Positions 8,874-17,878 are shown, counted from the first letter of the stretch. The stretch is 40,845 nt of DNA from Phycisphaerae bacterium (GCA_002862305.1 PKCS01000025.1:1-40845); one strand, 5' to 3'. Program-made: numbers and translations. Notes: generated from the sequence alone by a model not told the origin.

Positions 8874-9928
8874 CCGCTCCTGCCGACCGTGAGATCCACC
8901 GAGGAGTGGGGGATCCGCTGCTCGTCGAGCCAGGCCTCGATCTCGTCGCCCATGTTGACGTGGATGCGTCGTCCCTTGGGATCGACCCCGCGGGAGCGCA
9001 TCGCCTTCTTGAGCGAGCCGGGGAGCCCGAACTCGACGTCCTCGCGGTCCACGTGGTGCTGTTCCACGTGCCCGCCGTACTCCTCGATCAGGCGGGTGAT
9101 CACGTCCCGGACCAGGTCCTCGGGCGCGCTCGCGCCGGCGGTGATCAGCACCGTGTCCACGCCCTCGAACCAGTCGCCCCGGATCTCCGAGGCGTCGTCG
9201 ACCAGGAAGGCCCCGGTGCCGACGTTCTGCGAGATCTCGGTGAGCCGGACCGAGTTCGAGCTGTTGCGGCTGCCGACCACCAGCACCAGGTCGGCGCTCG
9301 GGGCCAGCGCGCGCACCGCCCGCTGTCGGTTGGTGGTGGCGTAGCAGATCGAGTTCGAACTCGGGTCCTTGATGTCGGGGAACCGCTCCTTCAGGATCCC
9401 GATGATCTCGGCCGCGTCGTCGGTCGAGAGGGTGGTCTGGGTCAGGTAGGCGAGCCGGACGTCCGGGTCGATCTCGAGCCGCCGGGCGTCCTCCTCGGAT
9501 TCGACCACGGTGATCGAATCCGGCACCTCGCCACGGGTGCCGATGACCTCCTGGTGGTCCGCATGCCCGATCAGCAGGATGTGGTAGTCCTTCCGCGAGA
9601 GGCGGATCGCCTCCGCATGGACCTTGGTCACCAGCGGGCAGGTGGCATCGACCGCGATCAGGCGGCGATTGTCCGTCTGTTCCCGGATCTGGGGCGAGAC
9701 CCCGTGGGCGCTGAAGACCACGATCGCCTCGTCGGGGGCGTCCGCGATGTCCTCCACGAACAGGACGCCCCGGTCACGGAACCGCTCGACCACGTGCCGG
9801 TTGTGGACGATCTCGTGGTAGACGCAGATCGTCTCGTCGGGACAGATCTCCAGCAGCTGGTCCACGACGTCGATCGCCATGTACACGCCGGCACAGAATC
9901 CTCGGGGGTTGGCCAGGATGATCTTCAC
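8870..9928 (-). CDS. ispH: IspH, 4-hydroxy-3-methylbut-2-enyl diphosphate reductase
   Basis: The last enzyme of the MEP isoprenoid pathway, a [4Fe-4S] reductase that makes IPP and DMAPP from HMBPP. Three cluster cysteines are present: Cys12 (GFCAGV), Cys97 (DATCPLVTK) and Cys195 (SICYATTNRQ). The catalytic Glu region GHADHQEVIG and the substrate-binding TQTTLS and NSSNS stretches are also there. GTG 9928 is chosen over an upstream ATG at 9985 because it puts the first Cys at residue 12, as in E. coli IspH. A TATGAT box lies 6 bases before the GTG and no ribosome site is evident. It is first of two genes with rlmN, and divergent from the squalene operon that consumes its products after farnesyl diphosphate synthesis. 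Confidence 0.94.
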   Translation of the reverse strand: MKIILANPRGFCAGVYMAIDVVDQLLEICPDETICVYHEIVHNRHVVERFRDRGVLFVEDIADAPDEAIVVFSAHGVSPQIREQTDNRRLIAVDATCPLVTKVHAEAIRLSRKDYHILLIGHADHQEVIGTRGEVPDSITVVESEEDARRLEIDPDVRLAYLTQTTLSTDDAAEIIGILKERFPDIKDPSSNSICYATTNRQRAVRALAPSADLVLVVGSRNSSNSVRLTEISQNVGTGAFLVDDASEIRGDWFEGVDTVLITAGASAPEDLVRDVITRLIEEYGGHVEQHHVDREDVEFGLPGSLKKAMRSRGVDPKGRRIHVNMGDEIEAWLDEQRIPHSSVDLTVGRSG

Positions 9929-9934
9929 CCCCAG

Positions 9935-9940
9935 ATCATA
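9935..9940 (-). promoter_or_regulatory. -10-like box TATGAT before ispH
   Basis: TATGAT (minus strand, 9940-9935) is followed by 6 bases and GTG 9928. It sits in a 55-base divergent spacer shared with hpnC; a TAGAGT at 9965-9970 could serve hpnC on the plus strand. No convincing -35 box is seen. Confidence 0.35.
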
Positions 9941-9983
9941 CCCTCGCGGGGGCCCGTGGTCGGCTAGAGTGTCCAATACAGCC

Positions 9984-10943
9984 ATGTCCAGTGCCGTCCT
10001 GCCAGTACGAGACCAGGTCCGCCTCTGGGGCCCCGGATCCGGTACCCACCTCGGGCCCGGGGAGTCGGTCGCGTACTGCCGGGCGCTGGCGGGGGACCAC
10101 TACGAGAACTTCTCGGTCCTGAGTTCCCTGGTCCCGCGCTCCCTGCGGGACGACTTCGCGGCGGTGTACGCCTTCTGCCGCTGGTCGGACGACCTCTCCG
10201 ACGAGATCGGGGACCCCGAGCGCTCCCGGGAACTGCTCGGCTGGTGGCGTTCCGAACTCGACGGGTGCTTCGCGGGAAGCCCCACCCACCCCGTGATGTG
10301 CGCCCTGGAGGCCACCATCCGCCGCCACGAGCTCCCCGAGCGGCCGTTCCACGACCTGATCGACGCGTTCGTGCAGGACCAGGAACTCACCCGCTACGAG
10401 AGCTGGCACCAGCTGCTCCACTACTGCTCGCGCAGCGCCGATCCGGTGGGCCGCCTGGTGCTGATGATGCTCGGGGAGCCGCGGGAGGAAAGCCACTTCG
10501 GCCCGTCCGACCACATCTGCACCGCCCTCCAGCTGACCAACCACTGGCAGGACGTCTCGCGGGACATCCTCGAGCGGGACCGGCTCTACATCCCCGCGGA
10601 ACTGATCGCCCCGCCGGACTTCGAGTCGCGCCTGCTCCGCTCCGCGCGACAGGGGTACGCGGTCGACGAGCGGTTCCTCGAGGAGAGCCGCGAGGTGATC
10701 CGGCTCTGCGTCGACCGGACCGAATCGATGTTCGAGTCAGGGAGCGTGCTGCTGGATCGCCTCGCCCCGCGCTCCCGACCGGTGATCCGTCTGTTCCTCG
10801 AGGGTGGTTGCCACGTGCTGGGTTTGATCCGGCAGTGGAACTACGAGACCGCCATCCACCGCCCGCGGCTCTCCAGGATCGTCAAGTTCGGGCTGGTGGC
10901 CCGGGCCTGGACCTCGGCCCGCCTCGCGGGGGGAGGCGCCTGA
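9984..10943 (+). CDS. hpnC: HpnC, hydroxysqualene synthase
   Basis: A member of the trans-isoprenyl diphosphate synthase (squalene/phytoene synthase) family. In the HpnCDE route HpnC converts presqualene diphosphate to hydroxysqualene. The two Asp-rich metal-binding motifs are visible: CRWSDDLSDE near residue 70 and WQDVSRDILERDRLYIP near residue 190. The protein has 319 residues from ATG 9984; an upstream in-frame ATG would run through the ispH start and is rejected. The gene stops in a TGATG overlap with hpnD. HpnC rather than HpnD is assigned from gene order and the shape of the second motif. The neighbours make a carotenoid (phytoene) role unlikely. Confidence 0.88.
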   Translation: MSSAVLPVRDQVRLWGPGSGTHLGPGESVAYCRALAGDHYENFSVLSSLVPRSLRDDFAAVYAFCRWSDDLSDEIGDPERSRELLGWWRSELDGCFAGSPTHPVMCALEATIRRHELPERPFHDLIDAFVQDQELTRYESWHQLLHYCSRSADPVGRLVLMMLGEPREESHFGPSDHICTALQLTNHWQDVSRDILERDRLYIPAELIAPPDFESRLLRSARQGYAVDERFLEESREVIRLCVDRTESMFESGSVLLDRLAPRSRPVIRLFLEGGCHVLGLIRQWNYETAIHRPRLSRIVKFGLVARAWTSARLAGGGA

Positions 10944-11890
10944 TGCCCGGTAGCGCACCCCCCGGCACCCTCGCCCCGGTTCCGCTCGCGCAGGCGCTCG
11001 AGCGCTGCAGCACCGACGTGCGGTCCCGCGCGCGGAACTTCTGGTTCGGGCTTCGATTGCTGCCCGAGGAGCACTTCCACTCGCTGTGCACCGTCTATTC
11101 GTGGATGCGACTGGCGGACGACCTCGCCGACGGCGAGGAAGGCGGGGACCGTGCGGACCGGCGCGAGGCCCTCGAGGGGCTCCGCCACCGCACCCTCGCG
11201 CTCTTCGACGGCGGCGCCCCGGAGGTGGTGCTGCCCGCGGAGTCGCACATCATGCCCGCGATGCGTCGCCTGCTCGACCGGCATGAACTGGACCCGCGCG
11301 ACTTCGATCGGATGATCGACGGCCAGCTCTCGGACCTCGACGCCCGGGTGGTCGAGACCCGGGCCCAGCTGCTCGAGTACTGCGACCAGGTCGCCTCCAC
11401 GGTGGGGCGGATCTGCGTGCGGATCTGGGGCGGCACCAGCGAGTCGTGCCTCGAACTCGCCACCGAACGCGGCAAGGCCCTCCAGCTGACCAACATCCTG
11501 CGGGACGTCCGCGAGGACCACGGTCGCCAGCGGCAGTACCTCCCGGAGGAGGAACTGCACGCCGCCGGCCTCGATCGCGAGGTCCTCGCCGCCTGGGGAC
11601 GCCCCGGACCCTGCCGTGCGTTCGTCCTCGACCAGGTCGCCCGGGCGGAGGCCCACTACCAGCGGGCCCGGGGACTCGAATCGATGATCGAGCCGGCTTG
11701 TCGTCCCACCAGCCTGGCGATGACCCGCATCTACCACGCGCTGCTGGCGAAGATCGGGAGCCGGCCCGAGCTGATCTCCGGTGTGCAGCGGATCCGCCTC
11801 AGTTCCTTCCGCAAGTTCTCGATCGCGGTGCGGGCCCGCCGGGAGGCGCGCAGGGCGGGGAGCCGGCGGCTCGCGGAGTCGATCCGATGA
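10943..11890 (+). CDS. hpnD: HpnD, presqualene diphosphate synthase
   Basis: Condenses two farnesyl diphosphates head to head to presqualene diphosphate, the first committed step to squalene. The 315-residue all-helical synthase has the first motif in RLADDLADG and the second in NILRDVREDHGRQRQYLP. Its ATG shares one base with the hpnC stop and is preceded by GGGGGAG, a good ribosome site. Its own stop overlaps the hpnE start in ATGA. The basic C-terminal tail, rich in Arg, may contact the membrane or HpnE. The family is certain; the split between HpnC and HpnD is based on the second motif (DVxED) and on order in the operon. Confidence 0.88.
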   Translation: MPGSAPPGTLAPVPLAQALERCSTDVRSRARNFWFGLRLLPEEHFHSLCTVYSWMRLADDLADGEEGGDRADRREALEGLRHRTLALFDGGAPEVVLPAESHIMPAMRRLLDRHELDPRDFDRMIDGQLSDLDARVVETRAQLLEYCDQVASTVGRICVRIWGGTSESCLELATERGKALQLTNILRDVREDHGRQRQYLPEEELHAAGLDREVLAAWGRPGPCRAFVLDQVARAEAHYQRARGLESMIEPACRPTSLAMTRIYHALLAKIGSRPELISGVQRIRLSSFRKFSIAVRARREARRAGSRRLAESIR

Positions 11891-13266
11891 AGCGGCGGGT
11901 GGTGATCGTCGGTGGCGGACTCGCGGGGATGGCCGCGGCCCTGAGGGTGCTGGACGCCGGCGACCAGCCGGTGCTGGTCGAGGGACGACCCCAGCTCGGG
12001 GGTCGGGCGACCAGTTTCCGGGATCCCCGTACCGGGGAGCTCCTCGACAACTGCCAGCACGTGGTGATGGGCTGCTGCACCAACCTCCTGGACTTCTACG
12101 ACCGCATCGGGGTGGGAGACCTGATCGAGTGGCACCCCGAGACCTACTGGGCGAACCCTCCGCACGAGCCCGACGTGATGCGTCCCGGGCCCCTGCCCGC
12201 CCCGGCCCACTTCTCGCTGAGCTTCGCGCGGATGCGGTTCCTCGACCTGCGCAGCAAGCGGGCGATCGCCCGGGCGATGCTGCGCATGATCCGGATCGGC
12301 CGCGCGGGACGGGCCGGCTGGACCGATCGCACCTTCCTCGAGTTCCTCGAGGAGACCGGGCAGACCCCGGAGGCGATCGACCTGTTCTGGCGGGTGGTGG
12401 TGGTGAGTGCCTGCAACCTCGACCTCGACGAGGTCGGGGCCTCCTTCGCCCTGCAGGTCTTCCAGGAGGGCTTCCTCGCCCACCGGTTCGCCTCCAGCAT
12501 GGGGCTGGCCCGCGTCGCGCTCTCGGAGCTCTACGACCCCTTCGAGGAACACCTGCGCGCCCACGGCGGGGAGCTGCAGCTTTCGACCAACGCGCTCGCG
12601 ATCTCCTGGGACGGTCGACGGGTCACCGGCGTGGTCACCAAGGACGGGGTGCTCGAGGGCGCCGCGGTGATCGCCGCCGTGCCCTTCGAACGGCTCGCCA
12701 GGCTGTGTTCCGAGTCCCTGGTCGCCGCGGATCCCCGGCTGCAGAAGCTGGACCGCATGGAAACCAGCCCGATCCTCGGCGTCCACCTCTTCTTCGACGC
12801 CACGGTGATGGAACTCCCGCACCTGGTGCTGCCCGGTCGCGACACCCACTGGTTCTTCAACAAGGGCGTCGACGAGCAGGGCCGCCAGCACCTCCACGCG
12901 GTGATCAGCGCCGCGACCGACTGGATGGCCCTCGATCAGACCGAGATCCTCGAACGGGTGATGCGGGACCTGACCTGGGCCCTGCCCGCCGCCCGCGGCC
13001 TGGAGCCGATCGGCCACCGGGCGATCAAGGAGAAGCGGGCGACCTTCCGCGCCGGCGCCGGGGTGGACCGGATCCGCCCGCCGGTGCGTGCCGGGCTCGG
13101 GGTCGAGAACCTGCTGCTCGCGGGCGACTGGTGCGACACCGGCTGGCCGGCCACCATGGAGGGCGCAGTGCGCAGCGGCTACCTCGCGGGGGCCGAGGCG
13201 AGTGGGGGGGTCGCCGGGGTGCCGGACCTGCCGGTCTCCGCGGGTGGAAGACTGCTGGGCCTGTGA
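11887..13266 (+). CDS. hpnE: HpnE, hydroxysqualene dehydroxylase (FAD-dependent)
   Basis: A 459-residue flavoprotein of the phytoene-desaturase/amine-oxidase fold that reduces hydroxysqualene to squalene. The N-terminal Rossmann motif VIVGGGLAGMAAAL, with Glu about 20 residues later (LVEGRPQLGGRATSF), binds FAD. The C-terminal LLAGDWCDTGWPATMEGA is the second FAD-contact region typical of the family. A four-base ATGA overlap links it to hpnD, and its stop overlaps the start of queG. With hpnC and hpnD it completes the three-enzyme squalene route; no squalene-hopene cyclase is in the window. Confidence 0.9.
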   Translation: MKRRVVIVGGGLAGMAAALRVLDAGDQPVLVEGRPQLGGRATSFRDPRTGELLDNCQHVVMGCCTNLLDFYDRIGVGDLIEWHPETYWANPPHEPDVMRPGPLPAPAHFSLSFARMRFLDLRSKRAIARAMLRMIRIGRAGRAGWTDRTFLEFLEETGQTPEAIDLFWRVVVVSACNLDLDEVGASFALQVFQEGFLAHRFASSMGLARVALSELYDPFEEHLRAHGGELQLSTNALAISWDGRRVTGVVTKDGVLEGAAVIAAVPFERLARLCSESLVAADPRLQKLDRMETSPILGVHLFFDATVMELPHLVLPGRDTHWFFNKGVDEQGRQHLHAVISAATDWMALDQTEILERVMRDLTWALPAARGLEPIGHRAIKEKRATFRAGAGVDRIRPPVRAGLGVENLLLAGDWCDTGWPATMEGAVRSGYLAGAEASGGVAGVPDLPVSAGGRLLGL

Positions 13267-14387
13267 TGGCGACGCCTCCTTCCCAACCGCTGCTGGAGGG
13301 CTCGCTGCTCGAGCGTTCCCGGCCCGCGCGAACGCGGCTCCTGCTGGAAGCGGGCGAGCGGCTCGGGTTCGCGCACGTCGGGGTGTGCAGCGCGGAGCCC
13401 GTCGACCGGCGGGAGCAGCTCTCCAACTGGCTGGCCGAGGGCAAGCACGGGGAGATGCACTACCTCTCGGACCGGGTGGAGGCGATGCTCGATCCCGGAT
13501 CGGTGCTGGAGGGTGCCCGTTCGATCATCTGCGTGGCCGATCGCTACGCGTCCGCCTCCGAGGAGTCCGTCCCCGCGGCCCCCCGGGGCCGCATCGCGCG
13601 GTACGCCCGGGGCCGGGACTACCACGACGTCCTTCGTCGCCGACTCGCTCGACTGGCGGCCGCCATCGAGGACCACGCCCCCGGCCACCGCGCTCGCGGG
13701 GTGGTGGACACCGCGCCGTTGATGGAACGCGAGCACGCGTTGCGGGCGGGCCTCGGGCTGATCGGCAAGAACACCCTGATGATCCGGCCCGGGGAGGGAT
13801 CCTGGATGGTGCTGGGCGAGGTCCTGACCACCCTCGAACTGGAGCCCGGTCCCGAACCGGAGTGGGGGGGGCGGGGCGACCCCTGCGGCTCCTGCACGCG
13901 GTGCATCGATGCCTGCCCGACCTCGGCGATCGAGCCCTTCACCATCGACGCCACGCGGTGCGTCAGCTACCAGACGATCGAGCATCGGGGTCCGATCGAT
14001 CCCGAGGGGCATCGATCGATCGGGGACTGGCTCTTCGGCTGCGACGTGTGCCAGGAGGTCTGCCCGCACAACCTGCCCCAGCGCCGGGTCGGCAGCCTCC
14101 CGGTGCTCGATCCCTACCGGCCCCGTCGGGACGGGTTCGACCTCCTGGAGGTGCTGGACTGGCGCGAGGAGGACCGTCGGTCCGCCTTCACCACCAGTTC
14201 CCTCAAGCGGGCCAAGCTCGAGACCTTCAAGCGCAATGCGCTGATCTGCGCCGGCAACGCCCTCGAGGAGGGGCACCACCCCGAGCTTCGGGCGCGGATC
14301 GGGGCGCTTGCGGAGGACGAGTCCGAACCGGCCCTGGTCCGCGACACCGCCCGGGCGGTCCTCGAGCGACTCCCCCCGGGGGACTGA
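13266..14387 (+). CDS. queG: QueG, epoxyqueuosine reductase
   Basis: A cobalamin-dependent, iron-sulfur enzyme that reduces epoxyqueuosine to queuosine in tRNA wobble positions. Two ferredoxin-like motifs are clear, CGSCTRCIDACP and CDVCQEVCPHN. The catalytic Asp lies in VDTAPLMEREHA, and GLIGKNTLMI is a family signature. Its 373 residues fit the family. The ATG shares one base with the hpnE stop, so it is cotranscribed with the squalene genes, with which it has no evident pathway link. The C-terminal 50 residues resemble the HEAT-like tail of longer QueG forms. It converges on a lipoprotein gene 33 bases away. Confidence 0.94.
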   Translation: MATPPSQPLLEGSLLERSRPARTRLLLEAGERLGFAHVGVCSAEPVDRREQLSNWLAEGKHGEMHYLSDRVEAMLDPGSVLEGARSIICVADRYASASEESVPAAPRGRIARYARGRDYHDVLRRRLARLAAAIEDHAPGHRARGVVDTAPLMEREHALRAGLGLIGKNTLMIRPGEGSWMVLGEVLTTLELEPGPEPEWGGRGDPCGSCTRCIDACPTSAIEPFTIDATRCVSYQTIEHRGPIDPEGHRSIGDWLFGCDVCQEVCPHNLPQRRVGSLPVLDPYRPRRDGFDLLEVLDWREEDRRSAFTTSSLKRAKLETFKRNALICAGNALEEGHHPELRARIGALAEDESEPALVRDTARAVLERLPPGD

Positions 14388-14420
14388 TTCGTCGTTCGTT
14401 GCCTCATCCGGGGGTGCTGG

Positions 14421-16223
14421 TCACCCGCGTCCGCGGCCGCCTCGTCGGGCACCGTCGCGACTCATCGACTCGACCCACTGGCTGACGTCGATGTACCACT
14501 TGCCGTCGACCCGGATCAGCGGCATGCCGGGCATGCCGGGGACGTTGATCGTGGCCCGGTCCCCCTGCTCGCTGCCCACCTTCGCGGGGCCGGTGGCGGC
14601 GTCCGGGCGCATGGTCTGCTGCTGGAGGGCCTGGAGCTTCGGGAGCACCGAGGGGTCGGTCACCCACATCATGCCCATGAACCGCTGCACCTGCTGCATG
14701 TCCATGTTCCGGGGGTCCATCTGCATCGAGTTCAGCGCGTCGCAGATCAGCTGCGGGGAACCCTGACCGTTGGTGCCGAACGGCGGGATGTTCATCCCCG
14801 CACCCCCTGCGGGCGCGGCGCCGCCTGTGGGTTCGGCGGGCGCCATCGCACCGCCCGCCCCGGTGGGCACCGGGGCCGGGACCGGGATCGCGGGCCGGAT
14901 CTTCACGCCGTCGAGCGCGTCGATCAGCTGCTGCAGCGATTCCCTCGCGGCCTGGTTTCCATCGATCCTGGTGAGCTGCTCGAGCGCGTCGCCGTAGGCG
15001 CTTCGCGCCTCGGTCACCGATGCCTCCGCCGCGTTCGCGGCCTCGTCCGCGAGGGCGGTCCAGTCCGAGCCGGGGACCCCGGTGATCGAGCTGGTGTCGG
15101 TGAGGGCGGCGTAGAGCGCGGCATCCTCGAAGTCGGCCATGGCCTGCAGGGTGTAGAGCTCGCCGCGGAGGATGTTGGCGTCCGCCGCGATCTGTCGCTC
15201 CGCCCGGCCGCTTCCCGAGCGCTGGGCCTGCTGGAGGTCGTTGACCGCCTGGTCGAAGAGCGGCGCGAACTCCCCGCTCTTCATCGAGGCGTAGGTCTCG
15301 AGGAGCGCCTTGAGCTCCCCGACCTGGGCCATCGCGCGTTCGCGACCGGCTTCCCCGGCGGCGATCACCGCCTGGCGGATCAGGTCGATGTTCTCCTCCG
15401 CCCGGTGGGTGGCGTCGATGAGCCCGCGGGAGTTGGTTTCCATGAGGCGCATGCGCTGGAGGTCGGGCTCCAGCTCGGCGAGCTGGATCTCGGCGTCGGC
15501 CACGGTGCCGCGGATCGGGATCATCCTGGACCGGATCTCCGCGGACTCCTCGACCAGGGGGTAGCCGTCGACCGCGCTGACGTCGCGGGCCTGCCGGCTG
15601 AGCTGGGCCCAGTCGGTGTCCATCTGCTGCAGCTGCTGGTTGCTCCGCTCGCGTTGCTGGGTCACCTGGGCGATGTCCGATTCCAGGCGGGAGTTCATGC
15701 TCCGGATCTGCTCGTGCGGTCCTTCCATGGACAGGCGCTGCCGGCTCATCTCCCGGGTCACCCCGGTGAAGTCGGTGCCCATCCTGACCTCCGCGCCCGC
15801 GGCGATGATCATCGCGGAGTCCGCCTTGTGGGCGATCCTCGCACGCAGCGCGCGCAGGTCGAGGTCCATGGTGTAGAGGACCATCGCGCGGAGCTTGCCG
15901 CTCGCGGCCGCGATGCCCGCCCCGAGCTTGTTGATCACCTTCTTCTGCCGGCTGGACGCCCCGTTGATCGATCGCAGCTCGCGGCCGAGGCGCTCGAGCT
16001 GACCCGCCACGGCGAGGGGCTCGGAGTCGACCCCGACCTCCGCGACCAGGGTGGCGAAGCGTCGGCCGCTCTCGTCGATCTCCTCCTGGACCCGCTTGTG
16101 GTCCTCGAGCTCGCTGTCGGTGAGGCATCCGCCCAGGAGGACGGCACCGGTCGCGAGCAGGAACACCGGCAGGCGGCGCGCGAGGGGGAAGGTTCGGGGG
16201 TTCTCACGGAGGGGGGTGCTCAT
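14421..16223 (-). CDS. Large coiled-coil lipoprotein of unknown function
   Basis: A 600-residue protein with a lipoprotein signal: basic start, hydrophobic stretch and the lipobox LLGGC with Cys33. The mature part begins with heptad-rich helices. A long helical middle rich in Glu, Arg, Gln and Ala (about residues 40-430) looks like an elongated coiled coil. A Pro/Ala/Gly linker (about 440-480) follows, then a Met-rich region (DALNSMQMDPRNMDMQQVQ and MPGMPG) and a last segment, LIRVDGKWYIDVSQWVESM. That segment resembles the end of small envelope proteins that bind through a WY motif. No enzyme motif is seen and I do not recognise the family. It is probably exported and lipid-anchored. The ribosome site is weak (GAGCAGG). 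Confidence 0.75.
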   Translation of the reverse strand: MSTPLRENPRTFPLARRLPVFLLATGAVLLGGCLTDSELEDHKRVQEEIDESGRRFATLVAEVGVDSEPLAVAGQLERLGRELRSINGASSRQKKVINKLGAGIAAASGKLRAMVLYTMDLDLRALRARIAHKADSAMIIAAGAEVRMGTDFTGVTREMSRQRLSMEGPHEQIRSMNSRLESDIAQVTQQRERSNQQLQQMDTDWAQLSRQARDVSAVDGYPLVEESAEIRSRMIPIRGTVADAEIQLAELEPDLQRMRLMETNSRGLIDATHRAEENIDLIRQAVIAAGEAGRERAMAQVGELKALLETYASMKSGEFAPLFDQAVNDLQQAQRSGSGRAERQIAADANILRGELYTLQAMADFEDAALYAALTDTSSITGVPGSDWTALADEAANAAEASVTEARSAYGDALEQLTRIDGNQAARESLQQLIDALDGVKIRPAIPVPAPVPTGAGGAMAPAEPTGGAAPAGGAGMNIPPFGTNGQGSPQLICDALNSMQMDPRNMDMQQVQRFMGMMWVTDPSVLPKLQALQQQTMRPDAATGPAKVGSEQGDRATINVPGMPGMPLIRVDGKWYIDVSQWVESMSRDGARRGGRGRG

Positions 16224-16312
16224 GGTCGACCTGCTCTCGGATGCGAATCAGGATTCCGGGTCCGGACCGGACCGGGACAGTGTATCGAAAAGGTCTGGGC
16301 GAGGCGGGCGAT

Positions 16313-17710
16313 TCAGCGGGGAACCCGTTCCGGGGCCGTGTTTTCCGGCGGCTCGACCTTCGGCACCTCGAAGGTGACCGGGTAGTCCGGGCGGGGCTGG
16401 TACATCGCGTCGATGAATCGAAGCGTGTCGGCCATCGCGCGTCCCCCGCCGGACGGGAACGCCGGGGCGAAGCCGGGCACCGCGGGGTGCTTGAGCCGGG
16501 CCTCCGACCGGGGCAGCGCATACTGGACCAGGAGGCTCATCTTCGGGTTCTCGTAGTCGATCATCCGGTCCCCCGAGTCCAGCTGGGTGCGCTCGAGGAT
16601 CAGCAGGTTCTCGTAGACCGTCCGGGGGCTGTTCATCGCGTATCGATGGAGGAAGAAGTCGCCGGCGTCCTGCCCACCGTGGCATCCGCTGGTGGCGCAG
16701 TTCCGGATCAACCAGGCGTTGTGGACCCGGGTCCTGAAGAGGTTGATCGACTCCGGCTCCTCCCGCACGGTGATCTCGGGGTAGAGCTCGGTGGCCTGGA
16801 CCTCGAAGATCAGCCGGACCTGGTCGATGTCATCCATGGAGAAGAGCGCGTCCCGCCGACCCACCTGCTCGGGGATGCTGGGATGCGAGGCGTGGTTCTC
16901 GATCAGCCGGCGGATGGTGGCCGGCTCGACCTCGACCGCGGGTGGGTTCTGGAAGTCGATCTCGTAGACCCGGATGATGTTCACGTCCTCCGGGGTGAGG
17001 CTGCGTTCGGGAAGGCCGGCGGTGCGGTCCTCCCGTGGCGATTCGGGACGGGGTTCGGTCCCGGCGCCCCGGCCGAGCTCGATGCGCGCGCGCAGGGCGT
17101 TGAGCTGCTGCCTCGCGAGCGGGCGGTCCTCCATCTGGAGGATGGCCTCGAGTTCCACCGCCGCGAGCTCCAGTCGGTCACGTTCGATCATCCACCGCAC
17201 CAGCTCGAGGCGTCGATCGACGTTGGTCGGGTCCATCGCGGCCCGGGCGCGCTCCAGCTCCTCCTCGAAGCCGGGCTTGAGGTTGATGTGCGAGACCTCG
17301 GCCCGGGGGATCCCGTGGCGGATCCCCTCGATGAGCAGCACCACCTCCTCGAAGCCGTCCTCCACCACCCGGCCCTCGACCCAACCCCCGCCGCGGAGCA
17401 GGATCCGTCCCTCCCGGCCCTCCGGCGGGAGCTCGAGCAACCGGATCATGGCCATGACCTTGTTCTTCTGGTAGGTCGTCTCGCGGTTGTCCCGGCGCAC
17501 CACGAACTCGTAGTCGTTCTCCCGCACCAGTCGACCCCCGAACTCCTTGAACCGATCCACCACCACGTAGATCCGCGGCAGGGCCGGGGGCCCGGCCTGC
17601 GGCTCGGGAGGATCCCCCGCCGGATCGCCCGGCAGCGGGTCCTGGGCCCCGGCGGCCTGGAGGCCGGACACGAGCAGCACGATCAGCAGGTAGGGGGGTG
17701 TCCATCGCAT
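16313..17710 (-). CDS. Secreted protein with a CX4CH haem-type motif and tandem beta repeats
   Basis: A 465-residue exported protein: signal peptide to about residue 23 (YLLIVLLVSGLQAAGAQ), then a Pro-rich linker. Two consecutive short beta units follow (GRLVRENDYEFVVRR and GRVVEDGFEEVVLL), each closed by a V-x-x-I segment, as in SH3/LSm-like repeats. A helical middle with TPR-like character comes next, then a C-terminal domain with NCATSGCHGG, where Cys338 and Cys343-His344 form CX4CH. CX4CH is a known but non-canonical c-type haem site and is frequent in planctomycete cytochrome-like proteins; haem binding here is inference. ATG 17710 has GGAG 12 bases upstream. It is divergent from a TIM-barrel isomerase gene. 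An upstream in-frame extension to 18655 is antisense to that gene and is rejected. Confidence 0.75.
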   Translation of the reverse strand: MRWTPPYLLIVLLVSGLQAAGAQDPLPGDPAGDPPEPQAGPPALPRIYVVVDRFKEFGGRLVRENDYEFVVRRDNRETTYQKNKVMAMIRLLELPPEGREGRILLRGGGWVEGRVVEDGFEEVVLLIEGIRHGIPRAEVSHINLKPGFEEELERARAAMDPTNVDRRLELVRWMIERDRLELAAVELEAILQMEDRPLARQQLNALRARIELGRGAGTEPRPESPREDRTAGLPERSLTPEDVNIIRVYEIDFQNPPAVEVEPATIRRLIENHASHPSIPEQVGRRDALFSMDDIDQVRLIFEVQATELYPEITVREEPESINLFRTRVHNAWLIRNCATSGCHGGQDAGDFFLHRYAMNSPRTVYENLLILERTQLDSGDRMIDYENPKMSLLVQYALPRSEARLKHPAVPGFAPAFPSGGGRAMADTLRFIDAMYQPRPDYPVTFEVPKVEPPENTAPERVPR

Positions 17711-17817
17711 CCGATCGATTCTCTCCGCTGATCCCGTCGGGGTGCAAGTCCCCGCATCCGGTTTGGAGGACGAATGCGGTCCGGTCGGCCTCCCGGGCAT
17801 CCCCGGGTGCCTTCTGG

Positions 17818-17823
17818 TACGGT
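17818..17823 (+). promoter_or_regulatory. -10-like TACGGT in the divergent 168-base spacer
   Basis: TACGGT, with GGGCAT 17 bases upstream, would give a leader of about 50 bases for the isomerase at 17879. The spacer also holds a GGGG-TGCAAGT-CCCC hairpin (17739-17753) and an inverted repeat CCGCAT/ATGCGG (17752-17757, 17774-17779), function unknown. Confidence 0.25.
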
Positions 17824-17878
17824 CCTGAGCCTGCGGTCCGGGTCCCGAACCACCCGACCGTGATGAAGGAGACCACTC

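Noticed and set aside
17739-17753. GGGG-TGCAAGT-CCCC, which looks like a tRNA T-arm or the GGTGCAAGTCC part of a cobalamin riboswitch
   Set aside because: No acceptor, D or anticodon arms pair around it, and no B12 box or other riboswitch core follows. It is treated as a plain hairpin.
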